From contig JALOLR010000004.1 of assembly GCA_025455885.1 (NCBI GenBank), forward strand, positions 62,001 through 126,000: DNA of 64,000 bases, written 5' to 3'. This DNA comes from Acidimicrobiales bacterium (GTDB taxonomy: Bacteria > Actinomycetota > Acidimicrobiia > Acidimicrobiales > Acidimicrobilacustridaceae). Position 1 is the stretch's first letter; each line of letters begins with the position of its first letter. Below are positions 24,663 to 33,744 of this stretch, piece by piece. The notes beneath the pieces were generated by a model. It saw only the letters and a list, made by a program, of their open reading frames with translations, did no database searches and had not been told where the DNA came from. The position numbers and the translations under genes are program-made.

Positions 24663-24799
24663 ATCTGCTCCACGAGTTCTGGGTGGGGACACGAACTGGG
24701 CAGGGAGGCGTCGGAGAACTCGCCTCGACCCTGTCCCGGCGGAGCCTACAGGCCCTCCCGCGGCCTCGTTGCGGTCGGACCTTCAGCGCCGCGCGCTGT

Positions 24800-26212
24800 T
24801 CACAGAGGCGTGTTGTCGTGGGCTCTCGGACGGAGCCGTTCGCGCTTGTCCTCGAGCACCGCGAGGGCGGCGGTGAGCTCGCGGCGCGTGTCCGCGGGGT
24901 CGATGACGGCGTCGACGAAGCCCCGCTCGGCGGCGATGTAGGGGTTGAGGAGGCGCTCCTCGTAGGCGATCTCCATCTCGAGGCGCTCCTCGGGTGTGGC
25001 CCGGCGGTGGAGGATCTCGACGGCCCCCTTCGCGCCCATCACCGCGATCTCGGCCGCCGGCCACGCCAGGGCGAGGTCGTTCCCCATGCGCTTGGAGTCC
25101 ATGACGATGTAGGCCCCGCCGTAGCTCTTGCGGAGGGTGACGTTCACGCGGGGCACCGTCGCCCGGGCGTAGGCGAAGGCCATCTGTGCGCCGTGGCGGA
25201 TCATCCCGCGCCACTCGAGGTCCTTGCCGGGGTAGAAGCCGGGTGTGTCGACGAGGGTCACGAGCGGGATGTTGAACGCGTCGCAGAAGGCGACGAACCG
25301 GGCTCCCTTCTGGGAAGCGGGGATGTCGAGGGTGCCGGCCAGGGCGCAGGGCTGGTTGGCGACGACCCCCACGGGGCGGCCGCCGATCGAGGCCAGGGCG
25401 GTGACGAGGTTCGGAGCCCACCCGGCACGGAGCTCGAGGATCTCCCGGTCGTCGGCGAGGGCGCGGACTACGGTGCGCACGTCGTAGGAGCCGGTGGCGG
25501 ACTCGGGGATGACGGCTCCGGCTTCGGGGACCGGACGGTCGTCGGGGTCGTCGGTGCTGATCGTGGGCGGCAGCTCGTCGTTGTGGGCGGGGAGGAAGTC
25601 GAGGATCGATGCCACCGCGGCCCGACCGGCGTCGGTGTCGGCGACGACGAGGGAGGCCACGCCGGTGGCGCGGGCGTGCGCGCCCGCCCCGCCGAGCGCC
25701 GCCGCGGCCACCGGCACCCCCGTGAACTGGCGCACCATGTGGGGTCCGCTCACGAACGCGTACGAGTCGTCGGTCATGACGACGTGGTCGACGAGGCCGA
25801 GCAGCAGCGCGGGGCCCGAGACGGCCGGTCCGTTCACGAGGGCGATGGTGGGCACGGAGCCGCTGCACGCCACGAGCGCCGCGGCGGCCCGGCCCCAGCC
25901 GTGCAGCGCGGCGATGCCCTCGTCGACGTCGGCGCCGCTCGAGGCGAGCTCGACGACGAGGGGGAGGCGTTCGGCGAGGGCGGTCCGGGCGGCCGTCTCG
26001 ATCACCAACCCCGCCGCCTCGGTGAGCGCGCCGGCCCGTTCGGTGCCGTCGACGACCACGGTGATGGCGGCCCGCTCACCGTGGACGGTGTCGACGCCGA
26101 CGGCCGCGGCCCGGGCGACCCCGGGGACCCGCGCCCGGAGGGACAGGGGAGGGATGGTGCGCGACCCCGTCGACCAGGGGGCGGGCGGCGCCGGCGGCGG
26201 GGTGATGGTCAT
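24800..26212 (-). CDS. Acyl-CoA carboxylase carboxyltransferase (beta) subunit, short N-terminus
   Basis: The 470-residue protein is the carboxyltransferase of a biotin-dependent acyl-CoA carboxylase. The biotin half is intact: KSYGGAYIVMDSKRMGNDLA and AVMGAKGAVEILHRR near the C-terminus. The CoA half has SGPALLLGLVDHVVMTDDSYAF. The N-terminal 'KLTAREREELLLD' segment of ordinary PccB/AccD5 proteins is missing, giving about 50 fewer residues. Its ATG overlaps the LysR gene's stop by four bases. The biotin carboxylase subunit and the biotin carrier are not in the window. It probably carboxylates acetyl- or propionyl-CoA, but the substrate is not clear. Confidence 0.82.
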   Translation of the reverse strand: MTITPPPAPPAPWSTGSRTIPPLSLRARVPGVARAAAVGVDTVHGERAAITVVVDGTERAGALTEAAGLVIETAARTALAERLPLVVELASSGADVDEGIAALHGWGRAAAALVACSGSVPTIALVNGPAVSGPALLLGLVDHVVMTDDSYAFVSGPHMVRQFTGVPVAAAALGGAGAHARATGVASLVVADTDAGRAAVASILDFLPAHNDELPPTISTDDPDDRPVPEAGAVIPESATGSYDVRTVVRALADDREILELRAGWAPNLVTALASIGGRPVGVVANQPCALAGTLDIPASQKGARFVAFCDAFNIPLVTLVDTPGFYPGKDLEWRGMIRHGAQMAFAYARATVPRVNVTLRKSYGGAYIVMDSKRMGNDLALAWPAAEIAVMGAKGAVEILHRRATPEERLEMEIAYEERLLNPYIAAERGFVDAVIDPADTRRELTAALAVLEDKRERLRPRAHDNTPL

Positions 26213-27219
26213 CGGCGGTGCGACCCGTCGTCGGTGCGCCGGGTTACCTCGGTGTCGCCCGCCTGGCCGGAGGTCGCCCGGGCGCGGCCCCGGGGCGTCG
26301 AAGGGCCCCGGGTGGTCGGGTGGATGCCGGGCTGGTCGTCGCCGGGGTCGGCGACGAGGGCGTGCAGGGTGTCGCGCAGCGCCCGGGCGGGGGAGCTGAG
26401 CAGGCCGCGACGCCGGGTCGCCAGGCCGACGGATCGCCCGGGGAGGTCGACGACGGGGATCTGGTGCCAGCTCCCCCCGAGCCACGACGGGTTGGCGCTC
26501 GCCGGCAGGATGGCGGCCCCGAACCCCTGGAAGGCGAGGGAGGCCATCAGGCGGGTCCCGTCGACCTCGGCCTGGGCGGTCAGGCGACACCCGGCGGCCC
26601 GGGTGAGGGCCTCGAGGTTCTCGCGGAACGGCATGCCCCGTGGTTCGAGGAGCAGCGGGACGCCGTCGAGGTCGGCCAGCGCCACCTGCTCACGGTCGGC
26701 CAGCGGGTGGCCGAGCGGGACGACGAGCAGGCGGTCCTCGTCGAAGAGCGGCTCGGAGTGCAGGTCGGGATCGTTGACCGGGAGCGTGAGGACGGCCAGG
26801 TCGATGGCGCCGGAACCGAGCGCCAGCAGGAGCGAGGAGGTGGTGGCGTCGTGGACGACCACCTGGACCTGGGGGTAGGTCGCCGCCATGGTCTCGACGA
26901 GGCGGGGCACGAGCCAGCGGGCGGTGGTGCCGATCATCCCCAGCCGGCCGGGCCCGGAGACGAGGTCGTGGGCGGAGGCCACGTCGGCGGTCAAGGCGTC
27001 GAGCTCGGCGTTGATCCGGCGGGCCCGGGCGACCACGGCGGCTCCCTCGTCGGTGACCTGGCCCGTCGAGCGGTCGATGAGCACCGCCCCCAGCTCGCGT
27101 TCGAGGCGGGCCACGTGGGTGGAGACGTTGGACTGGACGGTGTGCAGGGAGCGGGCGGCCGCCGAGAAGCTGCCGTGCTCGGCGACGGCGAGCACCGCGT
27201 TGAGCTGGCGGAGATCCAT
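26209..27219 (-). CDS. LysR-family transcriptional regulator
   Basis: 336 residues. Residues 1-60 are a winged helix-turn-helix (MDLRQLNAVLAVAEHGSFSA, AARSLHTVQSNVSTHVARLE). Residues 88-290 form the effector-binding fold. The last 40 residues are Arg/Thr-rich and resemble no fold. The stop codon overlaps the ATG of the carboxyltransferase gene by four bases (ATGA), so it is likely the first gene of a two-gene operon and may regulate its own partner. A TGATGG-N9-CCATCA palindrome lies just upstream of its start. Confidence 0.9.
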   Translation of the reverse strand: MDLRQLNAVLAVAEHGSFSAAARSLHTVQSNVSTHVARLERELGAVLIDRSTGQVTDEGAAVVARARRINAELDALTADVASAHDLVSGPGRLGMIGTTARWLVPRLVETMAATYPQVQVVVHDATTSSLLLALGSGAIDLAVLTLPVNDPDLHSEPLFDEDRLLVVPLGHPLADREQVALADLDGVPLLLEPRGMPFRENLEALTRAAGCRLTAQAEVDGTRLMASLAFQGFGAAILPASANPSWLGGSWHQIPVVDLPGRSVGLATRRRGLLSSPARALRDTLHALVADPGDDQPGIHPTTRGPSTPRGRARATSGQAGDTEVTRRTDDGSHRR

Positions 27220-27228
27220 CGCTTTCCA

Positions 27229-27249
27229 TGATGGCAGGTATCACCATCA
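27229..27249. promoter_or_regulatory. Palindrome upstream of the LysR gene, possible LysR site
   Basis: TGATGG (27229-27234) and CCATCA (27244-27249) form an inverted repeat with nine bases between. It lies 10 bases upstream of the LysR start and just before the 6C promoter. Confidence 0.4.
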
Positions 27250-27253
27250 ACTG

Positions 27254-27283
27254 TTGGACGAATCTCGTGCACGCGTTCACAAT
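27254..27283 (+). promoter_or_regulatory. Promoter of the 6C RNA
   Basis: A -35-like TTGGAC (27254-27259) and a -10-like CACAAT (27278-27283) are 18 bases apart, predicting a start near 27290. Confidence 0.45.
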
Positions 27284-27289
27284 GAGTCC

Positions 27290-27415
27290 AGCAACGCCGA
27301 GCGATGTCCGGACCCCCCTCCGAGATGCGCTCGACTGAGGCGCAGGTACCGATCCCCCCTCGGGCCGCCCTCTCCACGAGACCGGCCCTCCCCCCGGGCC
27401 GGTCTCGTCAGTTTT
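27290..27415 (+). ncRNA. 6C small RNA
   Basis: This is the actinobacterial 6C RNA motif: hairpins with loops containing six C's. Hairpin 1 pairs CGAGCG (27298-27303) with CGCTCG (27328-27333), with CGG-CCG closing loop ACCCCCCT (27312-27319). Hairpin 2 pairs GGCG (27339-27342) with CGCC (27366-27369), with CCGA-TCGG closing loop TCCCCCC (27353-27359). It ends in a strong terminator with a third C6 loop. In mycobacteria the 6C RNA is thought to pair through its C-rich loops with G-rich mRNA segments. The 5' end is an estimate from the promoter. Confidence 0.85.
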
Positions 27416-27416
27416 C
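27377..27416 (+). terminator. Rho-independent terminator of the 6C RNA
   Basis: CGAGACCGGCCC (27377-27388) pairs perfectly with GGGCCGGTCTCG (27396-27407), loop TCCCCCC, followed by TCAGTTTTC. It is the only clear rho-independent terminator I can find in the window. Confidence 0.9.
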
Positions 27417-27472
27417 TCCGACCTCCGGCGCCGCCCGCCCCCGTCACCCCGGGCTCCTCGGGACCTGCGGTC

Positions 27473-27478
27473 TACCGT
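27473..27478 (+). promoter_or_regulatory. -10 element of the SMP-30 gene, leaderless
   Basis: TACCGT is followed by six bases and the GTG start at 27485. Confidence 0.5.
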
Positions 27479-27484
27479 TGGCCC

Positions 27485-28366
27485 GTGGACCTGCGCGCCG
27501 CCCTCACCGTCGCCGAGGGCCTCGTCTTCGCCGAGGGGCCCCGCTGGCACGACGGGGCGCTGTGGTTCAGCGACATGCACGGCGGTGCGGTGCACCGCGT
27601 CGGCGCCGACGGCGTCGTCGAGGTCGTGTGCCGCCCCGACGACGCGCCGTCCGGACTCGGATGGCTGCCCGACGGCTCGCTCCTCGTCGTGGCGATGGAG
27701 ACCCAGCGCCTCCTGCGGGTCGGGTCCGGCGGGGGCACCCGCGTCCACGCCGACCTGTCCTCGGTCGCCCGGGGTTCCCTGAACGACATGATCGTCGCCG
27801 ACGACGGCACGGCCTACGTGGGCGACATGGGGGCTCGTCTCTTCGCCGAGCACCCCGACCACTCGGTGCCCGGGCAGATCTTCGCGGTCGCTCCCGACGG
27901 TGGCGTGCGTGTCGCCTGCGACGGGCTCCGCTCGCCGAACGGGATGGTCCTCCCCCCCGGGCAGGCCACCCTCGTCGCCGCCGAGAGCGGCGGCTTCCGG
28001 CTCCTGCGCTTCGCTCGTCGGTCCGACGGCAGCCTCGACGCCCCGACGGTGTTCGCAGAGCTCGTGCCCGACGATCCGGAGGTGCGGTTCTCGGCCCCCG
28101 ACGGGATCTGCGGCGACGAGCGCGGCGCGGTGTGGGTCGCCGACCCGATCGGTTCCCGGGTGCTCCGGGTGCTGCCCGGCGGCGAGGTCACCGACGTCCT
28201 CGCCTCCCCCCACGCCCGGCCCTATGCGTGCGTGCTCGGCGGGCCCGATCGCCGCAGCCTCTTCGTGTGCGTCGCCGAGACCCACGGCCGCCCCCCTCCC
28301 GGCGCGGCGCCGACCGGCCGGGTGGTGGTCGTCGACGTGGAGGTGGCGGGCGCGGGCCGCCCCTGA
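27485..28366 (+). CDS. SMP-30/gluconolactonase-like protein
   Basis: 293 residues, a six-bladed beta-propeller of the SMP-30/gluconolactonase/LRE-like family. It has FAEGPRWHDGALWFSDMHGG, GLGWLPDGSLLV, SLNDMIVADDGTAYVGD, APDGICGDERGAVWVADP. Glu and Asn/Asp residues in these motifs bind Ca2+ in the family, which hydrolyses sugar lactones; the substrate is unknown. It is the first of three same-strand genes (SMP-30, BKACE, HAD-PlsC), each with its own leaderless start. A second SMP-30 paralogue lies at 48331-49185. Confidence 0.85.
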   Translation: MDLRAALTVAEGLVFAEGPRWHDGALWFSDMHGGAVHRVGADGVVEVVCRPDDAPSGLGWLPDGSLLVVAMETQRLLRVGSGGGTRVHADLSSVARGSLNDMIVADDGTAYVGDMGARLFAEHPDHSVPGQIFAVAPDGGVRVACDGLRSPNGMVLPPGQATLVAAESGGFRLLRFARRSDGSLDAPTVFAELVPDDPEVRFSAPDGICGDERGAVWVADPIGSRVLRVLPGGEVTDVLASPHARPYACVLGGPDRRSLFVCVAETHGRPPPGAAPTGRVVVVDVEVAGAGRP

Positions 28367-28393
28367 CCGCGGGTCCCCGACGGCGCTCCCCGT

Positions 28394-28399
28394 TAGCGT
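28394..28399 (+). promoter_or_regulatory. -10 element of the BKACE gene, leaderless
   Basis: TAGCGT is followed by six bases and ATG 28406. Confidence 0.5.
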
Positions 28400-28405
28400 G
28401 GGACG

Positions 28406-29275
28406 ATGGATCGTGCACCGGTCATCATCGAGGTCGCCGTCAACGGCGGGACGACGAAGGAGGTCAACCCCCACGTCCCCCGCACCCCTGAAGAGGTCAC
28501 CGTCGACGCGTTGGCCTGCTTCGCCGCCGGTGCGGCGATCGTGCACAGCCACGCCGACCCCGTCGGCGAGCCCCGCGTCATCGCCGACAGCTACCTGGCG
28601 GCGTGGCGGCCGGTGCTCGCCGAGCGCCCCGACGCGCTCTGGTACCCCACCGTGGCCTTCCGGGACGGGCGCATCGACTACTCCCACGTGGACCTGCTCG
28701 CCCGCGACGGCGTGCTCCGCGTCGGCCTCTGCGATCCCGGATCGGTCAACCTCGGGGCGACGGTCGACGGGGTGCCCGTCGGCGGGTTCGTCTACGCCAA
28801 CAGCTTCGAGGACGTGGCGGCCCAACTCGAGCTGAACCGTGCCCACCGCCTCGGCCCGAGCCTGGCCCTCTTCGAGCCCGGCTTCCTGCGGGCGGCGCTG
28901 GCCTGGTGGAGGGCCGGTCGCCTCCCGGCGGGGTCGATGTTCAAGTTCTACCTGTCGACCGACCGGGGCCTCATGGGCGCGCCCTTCGGCCTGCCGCCGA
29001 CCCGGGCGGCGCTCGACCTGTACCTCGACATGCTGGGCGACTGCCCGATCCCGTGGGCGGTGTCGGTGGTGGGGGGCGACGTCGTGGCGTCGGGCCTCGC
29101 CGAGTACGCCGTCGAGCGGGGTGGTCACATCCACCTCGGACTCGAGTTCCATGCCGGCGACCGGACCCCGACGAACGTCGAGCTCGTCGAGGAGGCCGTG
29201 GCGGTGTGCGCCGGGCTCGGAGTGGCCGTGGCCACCCCCGACGACGCCGCCGTCGTCCTCGGCCTCCTGCGCTGA
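28406..29275 (+). CDS. 3-keto-5-aminohexanoate cleavage protein family (BKACE, DUF849)
   Basis: 289 residues, a TIM-barrel enzyme that cleaves a beta-keto acid with acetyl-CoA. The N-terminus has EVAVNGGTTKEVNPHVP and IVHSHAD, where H47 and H49 would bind the zinc ion, and ERGGHIHLGLEF supplies the rest of the site. Family members use different beta-keto acids; the lysine fermentation substrate is not expected here because no other kamA-like genes are present. The specific substrate is unknown. Confidence 0.88.
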   Translation: MDRAPVIIEVAVNGGTTKEVNPHVPRTPEEVTVDALACFAAGAAIVHSHADPVGEPRVIADSYLAAWRPVLAERPDALWYPTVAFRDGRIDYSHVDLLARDGVLRVGLCDPGSVNLGATVDGVPVGGFVYANSFEDVAAQLELNRAHRLGPSLALFEPGFLRAALAWWRAGRLPAGSMFKFYLSTDRGLMGAPFGLPPTRAALDLYLDMLGDCPIPWAVSVVGGDVVASGLAEYAVERGGHIHLGLEFHAGDRTPTNVELVEEAVAVCAGLGVAVATPDDAAVVLGLLR

Positions 29276-29297
29276 CCCGCGTCGTCCGGCCCGGGGG

Positions 29298-29303
29298 TAC
29301 GGT
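29298..29303 (+). promoter_or_regulatory. -10 element of the HAD-PlsC gene, leaderless
   Basis: TACGGT is followed by six bases and ATG 29310. Confidence 0.5.
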
Positions 29304-29309
29304 GCCGCC

Positions 29310-30713
29310 ATGGACGTGACGGATCGCGGCGGGGCGGTCTTCTTCGATCTCGATCGCACCCTGCTGCGCGGCGCCAGCGGCCCAGTCATCTCGGCGGCGC
29401 TGCGGCGCTCCGGGCTCATGCCCGAGCGGTCGATCCCCGGCGAGGGCCTGCTCTTCGGCCTGTTCGACCTGATCGGGGAGATCCGCCCGTCGATGATGCT
29501 CACCCGCCAGGCGGTCCGGGCGGCGCGGGGCTGGGACCGGGAGGTCACCCGCGAGGCCGGACGTCATGCCGCCGAGGAGCTGGCCGAGGCGGTGCAACCC
29601 TGGGCCCGGGTCGTGATCGCCCAGCACCAGGCCGCCGACCGTCCGGTCCTGCTCGCCACCACCACCCCGTTCGACATCGTGGAGCCCCTCGCCGAGCGCC
29701 TCGGCCTCGACGGGGTGCTGGCCACCCGCTACCGGGTCGGCACCGACGGCCGCTACGACGGGACCTTCGACGGTGAGTTCGTGTGGGGCAAGGGCAAGCT
29801 CGCCGTCGTACGGGCCTGGGCGGCGGCCAACCAGGTCGATCTCGCCGAGAGCTGGGCCTACTCGGACAGCTACTACGACCTGCCGCTGCTCGAGGCGGTC
29901 GGTCGGCCCGTCGTGGTCAACCCCGACCCCCGCCTGGCCGCGGTGGCGGTGCTGCGCCGATGGCCGGTGCAGTTCCTCGACGCCCCGCCCGGCGTCCCGA
30001 AGGTGTTCGGCATCGAACCCCAGACGGCTGCGTTCCCCTTCCTGCGCCGGGAGCTGATGCCCTACGTGCGCATCGACGTCGAGGGTGTCGAGCACCTCCC
30101 CGCCGAGGGGCCGGCGCTGTTGTGCTCGAACCACCGCAGCTTCTTCGACCCGATCGCCGTCGGCTACGCCGCCGCCCGGCGTGGTCGTCCGATCCGCTTC
30201 CTCGGCAAGAAAGAGGTGTTCGACGCCCCGGTGGTGGGCGACATCGCCCGGGCCATGGGCGGCATCCGGGTGGAGCGCGGCACCGGCTCCGACGAGCCCC
30301 TGCTCGAGGCGGCCGCCTGCCTGCGGGCCGGGGAGATCGTGGCCATCCTCCCCCAGGGCACCATCCCCCGGGGTCGCGACTTCTTCGATCCCGTGCTGAA
30401 GGGCAGGTGGGGGGCCGCCCGCCTGGCCGCCGAGATGGCCGAGGAGGGGGTGGCCGTGCCGGTGATCCCCATGGGTCTCTGGGGCACCGAGAAGGTGTGG
30501 CCCCGGCATGCGCGGGTCCCGAACGTCCTCAACGTGTTCGACCCGCCGGCGGTGCAGGTCCGGCTCGGACCGCCGGTCGGGTTGGGCCTCGCCGACCCCG
30601 GGGCCGACACCGAGGCGATCATGGCCGCCATCGTCGACCTCCTCCCGCCCGAGGCCCGCGAGGCCCACGAGCCCACGGAGGACGAGGTCCTCCGGGCGCT
30701 GCCCCCGGACTGA
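29310..30713 (+). CDS. HAD-IB hydrolase fused to PlsC-type acyltransferase
   Basis: 467 residues. The N-terminal 230 residues are a HAD-IB phosphatase with motif I FFDLDRTLL (D13, D15) and motif IV YSDSYYDLPLLEAVG. The C-terminal half is a 1-acyl-glycerol-3-phosphate acyltransferase with CSNHRSFFDP (the HX4D motif) and LPQGTIPRGRDF. It probably acylates lysophosphatidate and may dephosphorylate a product in the same lipid pathway. Such phosphatase-acyltransferase fusions are common in actinobacteria. Motif I is complete, unlike the HAD domain at 45255-47612. Confidence 0.87.
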   Translation: MDVTDRGGAVFFDLDRTLLRGASGPVISAALRRSGLMPERSIPGEGLLFGLFDLIGEIRPSMMLTRQAVRAARGWDREVTREAGRHAAEELAEAVQPWARVVIAQHQAADRPVLLATTTPFDIVEPLAERLGLDGVLATRYRVGTDGRYDGTFDGEFVWGKGKLAVVRAWAAANQVDLAESWAYSDSYYDLPLLEAVGRPVVVNPDPRLAAVAVLRRWPVQFLDAPPGVPKVFGIEPQTAAFPFLRRELMPYVRIDVEGVEHLPAEGPALLCSNHRSFFDPIAVGYAAARRGRPIRFLGKKEVFDAPVVGDIARAMGGIRVERGTGSDEPLLEAAACLRAGEIVAILPQGTIPRGRDFFDPVLKGRWGAARLAAEMAEEGVAVPVIPMGLWGTEKVWPRHARVPNVLNVFDPPAVQVRLGPPVGLGLADPGADTEAIMAAIVDLLPPEAREAHEPTEDEVLRALPPD

Positions 30714-30793
30714 TCCGACGCGGCCCGACCTGACGCGACCGGCCTGACGTGACCTGGCCGACCGGCCCCGCCGGGGTCCGCCGGGGTCCGCGC

Positions 30794-33070
30794 TCAGACG
30801 CCCTGGCGCTGCCGGATGATGTTGAGCGCGCCGCCGGCCCTGAACCAGCCGATCTGTTCGTCGTTCATGGTCTGGAGGCCCTCGAAGTCGATCGTGGTGC
30901 CGTCGGGCTTGACGATCTGGCAGCGCACCGGGGTGTCGGGGGCCAGGTCGGCGAGGCCGAGCACGTTGATCCGATCGTCCTCGTCGATGAGGTCGTAGGT
31001 GGCCGGGTCGGCGAAGGTCAGCGGCAGCACGCCCTGCTTCTTCAGGTTCGTCTCGTGGATCCTGGCGAAGCTGCGGGTCAACACGACCCGGGCGCCCCGG
31101 AAGCGCGGCTCCATCGCGGCGTGCTCGCGAGACGACCCCTCGCCGTAGTTCTCGTCACCGATGGCGATCCACGGCTGGCCCGCCTCGTGGTAGTGGGCGG
31201 CGATGTCCGGGAAGCTCTTGGTCCGGCCGTCGAGCTGGTCCTTGCCGGCGCCCACCTCGTCGGTGAACGCGTTGACGGCGCCGATGAAGAGGTTGCCGGA
31301 GATGTTCTCGAGGTGGCCCCGGTACTTGAGCCACGGGCCCGCCGCCGAGATGTGGTCGGTGGTGCACTTGCCCTTGGCCTTCATGAGGATGGGGAGGCCG
31401 ACGAAGTCCTCGCCGTCCCAGGCCGCGAACGGGGAGAGGAGCTGGAGGCGGTCGGAGTCCGGCGAGACCCGCACCTCGACCGAGGACCCGTCCTCGGGCG
31501 GGGAGATGAACCCGCTCTCGCCGGGGGTGAAGCCCTTGGCCGGGAGCTCCTCGCCCACGGGGACCTCGAGGCGGACCTGCTCGCCGGTCCGGCTGGTGAG
31601 CGTGTCGGTGACCGGGTCGAAGTCGACGCGGCCGGCGAGGGCCAGGGCGATGACGGTCTCGGGCGAGGTGACGAACGACAACGTGGAGGCGAGGCCGTCG
31701 TTGCGCTTGGGGAAGTTGCGGTTGTAGGAGTTGACGATCACGTTGGTGTCGCCCTCCTGTACGTCGCTGCGCGACCACTGGCCGATGCACGGCCCGCAGG
31801 CGTTGGCCAGCACGGTCGCCCCGAGCTGTTGGAGGTCGGCGAGGAGCCCGTCGCGCTCGATGGTGGCCCGGACCTGCTCGGACCCCGGGGTGACGAGGAG
31901 CGGGGTCTTGATCTCGAGGCCCCGGTCGACGGCGAAGCGGGCGATGCTGGCGGCGCGGCTGATGTCCTCGTAGGAGGAGTTGGTGCACGAGCCCACGAGC
32001 GCTGCCGAGATCTCCATCGGCCAGCCCTCGGCGCGGGCCTCGGCGCCGAGCTCGCTCAGCGGTCGGGCCCGGTCGGGCGTGTGGGGGCCGTTGATGAGGG
32101 GGCGCAGCTCGGACAGGTCGATCTCTATGACCTCGTCGAAGTAGGCGCGGGGGTCGGCGAGCACGTCGTCGTCGGCCCGCAGGTCGTGGGCCACCGAGTC
32201 GGCGGCGTCGGCGATCGCCTCGCGCCCGGTGCTCTTCAGGTAGCGGGCCATGGCGGCGTCGTAGGGGAACAGCGAGGTGGTGGCGCCGATCTCGGCCCCC
32301 ATGTTGCAGATCGTGGCCTTGCCGGTGCACGAGATGGATTCGGCACCGGGGCCGAAGTACTCGACGATGGCGCCGGTCCCGCCCTTGACGGTGAGGATCT
32401 CGGCGACTTTCAAGATGACGTCCTTGGGTGCCGACCAGCCGCTGAGCTCGCCGGTGAGGTGCACGCCGATGAGCTTCGGCCAGCGCACGTTGAACGGGTA
32501 GCCGGTCATCACGTCGACGGCGTCGGCGCCGCCGACCCCGATGGCGACCATGCCCAGCCCGCCGGCGTTGGGGGTGTGGCTGTCCGTGCCGATCATCATC
32601 CCGCCGGGGAAGGCGTACTGCTCGAGGACGACCTGGTGGATGATCCCCGAGCCCGGCTTCCAGAAGCCGATCCCGTAGCGGGCCGACACCGACTCGAGGA
32701 AGTCGTACACCTCGGCGTTGACGTCGATGGCGACGCGGAGGTCCTGGCGGCCCTCGACCTTGGCCTGGATGAGGTGGTCGCAGTGCACCGTCGAGGGGAC
32801 GGCGACCCGGGGGAGCCCGGCGGTCATGAACTGCAGGAGGGCCATCTGGGCGGTTGCGTCCTGCATGGCCACGCGGTCGGGGTCGAGGTCGGTGTAGCTG
32901 CGTCCCCGGTCGAGGCCGCCCGTCTCGGGGTCGCGGAGGTGGTTGATCAGGACCTTCTCGGCGAAGGTGAGCGAGCGGCCGAGGCGGCGACGGCCGACGG
33001 CCAGGCGCTCGGGGAGCGAGGCGTAGACGTCCTCGATGAGCTCGATCGGGGTGTTGGCGGCGACGGCCAT
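30794..33070 (-). CDS. acn: Aconitate hydratase, mitochondrial-like type
   Basis: 758 residues, clearly shorter than the AcnA type (about 890-930) common in actinobacteria. It has [10 protein letters not shown] and CGPCIGQW supplying the three [4Fe-4S] cysteines, and the swivelling domain [15 protein letters not shown]... [20 protein letters not shown], as in mitochondrial aconitase. It interconverts citrate and isocitrate. ATG 33070 is preceded by GGAAGG and by a 9-base hairpin. It is not in the citrate synthase operon. Confidence 0.93.
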   Translation of the reverse strand: MAVAANTPIELIEDVYASLPERLAVGRRRLGRSLTFAEKVLINHLRDPETGGLDRGRSYTDLDPDRVAMQDATAQMALLQFMTAGLPRVAVPSTVHCDHLIQAKVEGRQDLRVAIDVNAEVYDFLESVSARYGIGFWKPGSGIIHQVVLEQYAFPGGMMIGTDSHTPNAGGLGMVAIGVGGADAVDVMTGYPFNVRWPKLIGVHLTGELSGWSAPKDVILKVAEILTVKGGTGAIVEYFGPGAESISCTGKATICNMGAEIGATTSLFPYDAAMARYLKSTGREAIADAADSVAHDLRADDDVLADPRAYFDEVIEIDLSELRPLINGPHTPDRARPLSELGAEARAEGWPMEISAALVGSCTNSSYEDISRAASIARFAVDRGLEIKTPLLVTPGSEQVRATIERDGLLADLQQLGATVLANACGPCIGQWSRSDVQEGDTNVIVNSYNRNFPKRNDGLASTLSFVTSPETVIALALAGRVDFDPVTDTLTSRTGEQVRLEVPVGEELPAKGFTPGESGFISPPEDGSSVEVRVSPDSDRLQLLSPFAAWDGEDFVGLPILMKAKGKCTTDHISAAGPWLKYRGHLENISGNLFIGAVNAFTDEVGAGKDQLDGRTKSFPDIAAHYHEAGQPWIAIGDENYGEGSSREHAAMEPRFRGARVVLTRSFARIHETNLKKQGVLPLTFADPATYDLIDEDDRINVLGLADLAPDTPVRCQIVKPDGTTIDFEGLQTMNDEQIGWFRAGGALNIIRQRQGV

Positions 33071-33085
33071 GTCTCGGTGCCTTCC

Positions 33086-33106
33086 GCGCCCGTCGGAGAC
33101 GGGCGC
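33086..33106 (-). promoter_or_regulatory. Perfect hairpin in the aconitase leader
   Basis: GCGCCCGTC and GACGGGCGC form a 9-base stem with a three-base loop, 15 bases upstream of the aconitase start and adjacent to the ribosome site. No T tract follows, so it could be a regulatory stem, an operator, or a weak end for the upstream gene. Confidence 0.45.
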
Positions 33107-33147
33107 TGTCTCGTCGGTTGGTGCGAACGGGCGCCGGCCGGGCCGGC

Positions 33148-33732
33148 TCAGGTGGCGGTGCCGTCGGTCGGCACGGTGGTCGTGGTGGTGTCGAGCTGGT
33201 CGAGGATGTCGGTGATGAGGTCCGGGTTGTTGATGAGGATGATGACGTACACCAGCGAGACGAGGGTACCGATCACGCCGAGCACGATCGCCGCCGTGGC
33301 GAGGCCCTCGCCCTTGACCGTCCCGTTCGAGCGGGCCACGCGGCGCCGGGCGAGGATGCCGAGGGTGACAGCGGTCGGTCCGAGGACGATGCCGAGGATC
33401 CCGGCGATGCCGCACAGGGCGGCGAAGATGCCGGTGACCAGGGCCCCGACCGCCATCCCGTCGTTCTTCGGCGCAGCCCACGGTGTGGGTTGGCCCCATC
33501 CCTGGGAGGGCACGCCCGGTGGGATCGGGGCCCCCGGCGGTGCGGCCGCGCTCGGGGGCCACGCCGGGTTGTAGCCGGGAGGGGCGGCGCCCGGGGCGCC
33601 GGCGGGGTCGCCGGGGAAGGGTGGGGGGTAGTCGGAGGGACCGGGGTTCGCGGGAGGCCGGTCCTCGGGGGGCAGGGGGTTCCCCCACGGGTCCCGGGGG
33701 ACATCGGCTCCGGTGCGAGGGTCGTCGCTCAT
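33148..33732 (-). CDS. DUF4190 membrane protein with Pro-rich N-terminus
   Basis: 194 residues. The first 90 residues are Pro/Gly/Ala-rich with repeated PP and GAPG units. Then comes the DUF4190 double helix: [20 protein letters not shown] and [20 protein letters not shown], linked by an [10 protein letters not shown] loop. Its Asp/Thr-rich end should be outside the membrane. Function unknown. TAGCCT is nine bases from the start on the minus strand. Confidence 0.75.
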   Translation of the reverse strand: MSDDPRTGADVPRDPWGNPLPPEDRPPANPGPSDYPPPFPGDPAGAPGAAPPGYNPAWPPSAAAPPGAPIPPGVPSQGWGQPTPWAAPKNDGMAVGALVTGIFAALCGIAGILGIVLGPTAVTLGILARRRVARSNGTVKGEGLATAAIVLGVIGTLVSLVYVIILINNPDLITDILDQLDTTTTTVPTDGTAT

Positions 33733-33744
33733 GCGCCGGTGAGG

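Noticed and set aside
24663-24799. Possible riboswitch in the citrate synthase leader
   Set aside because: No recognisable aptamer and only weak hairpins.
27485-30713. SMP-30, BKACE and HAD-PlsC genes as one operon
   Set aside because: They are close and same-strand, but each has its own leaderless -10 element and gaps of 34-39 bases, so I do not claim one transcript.
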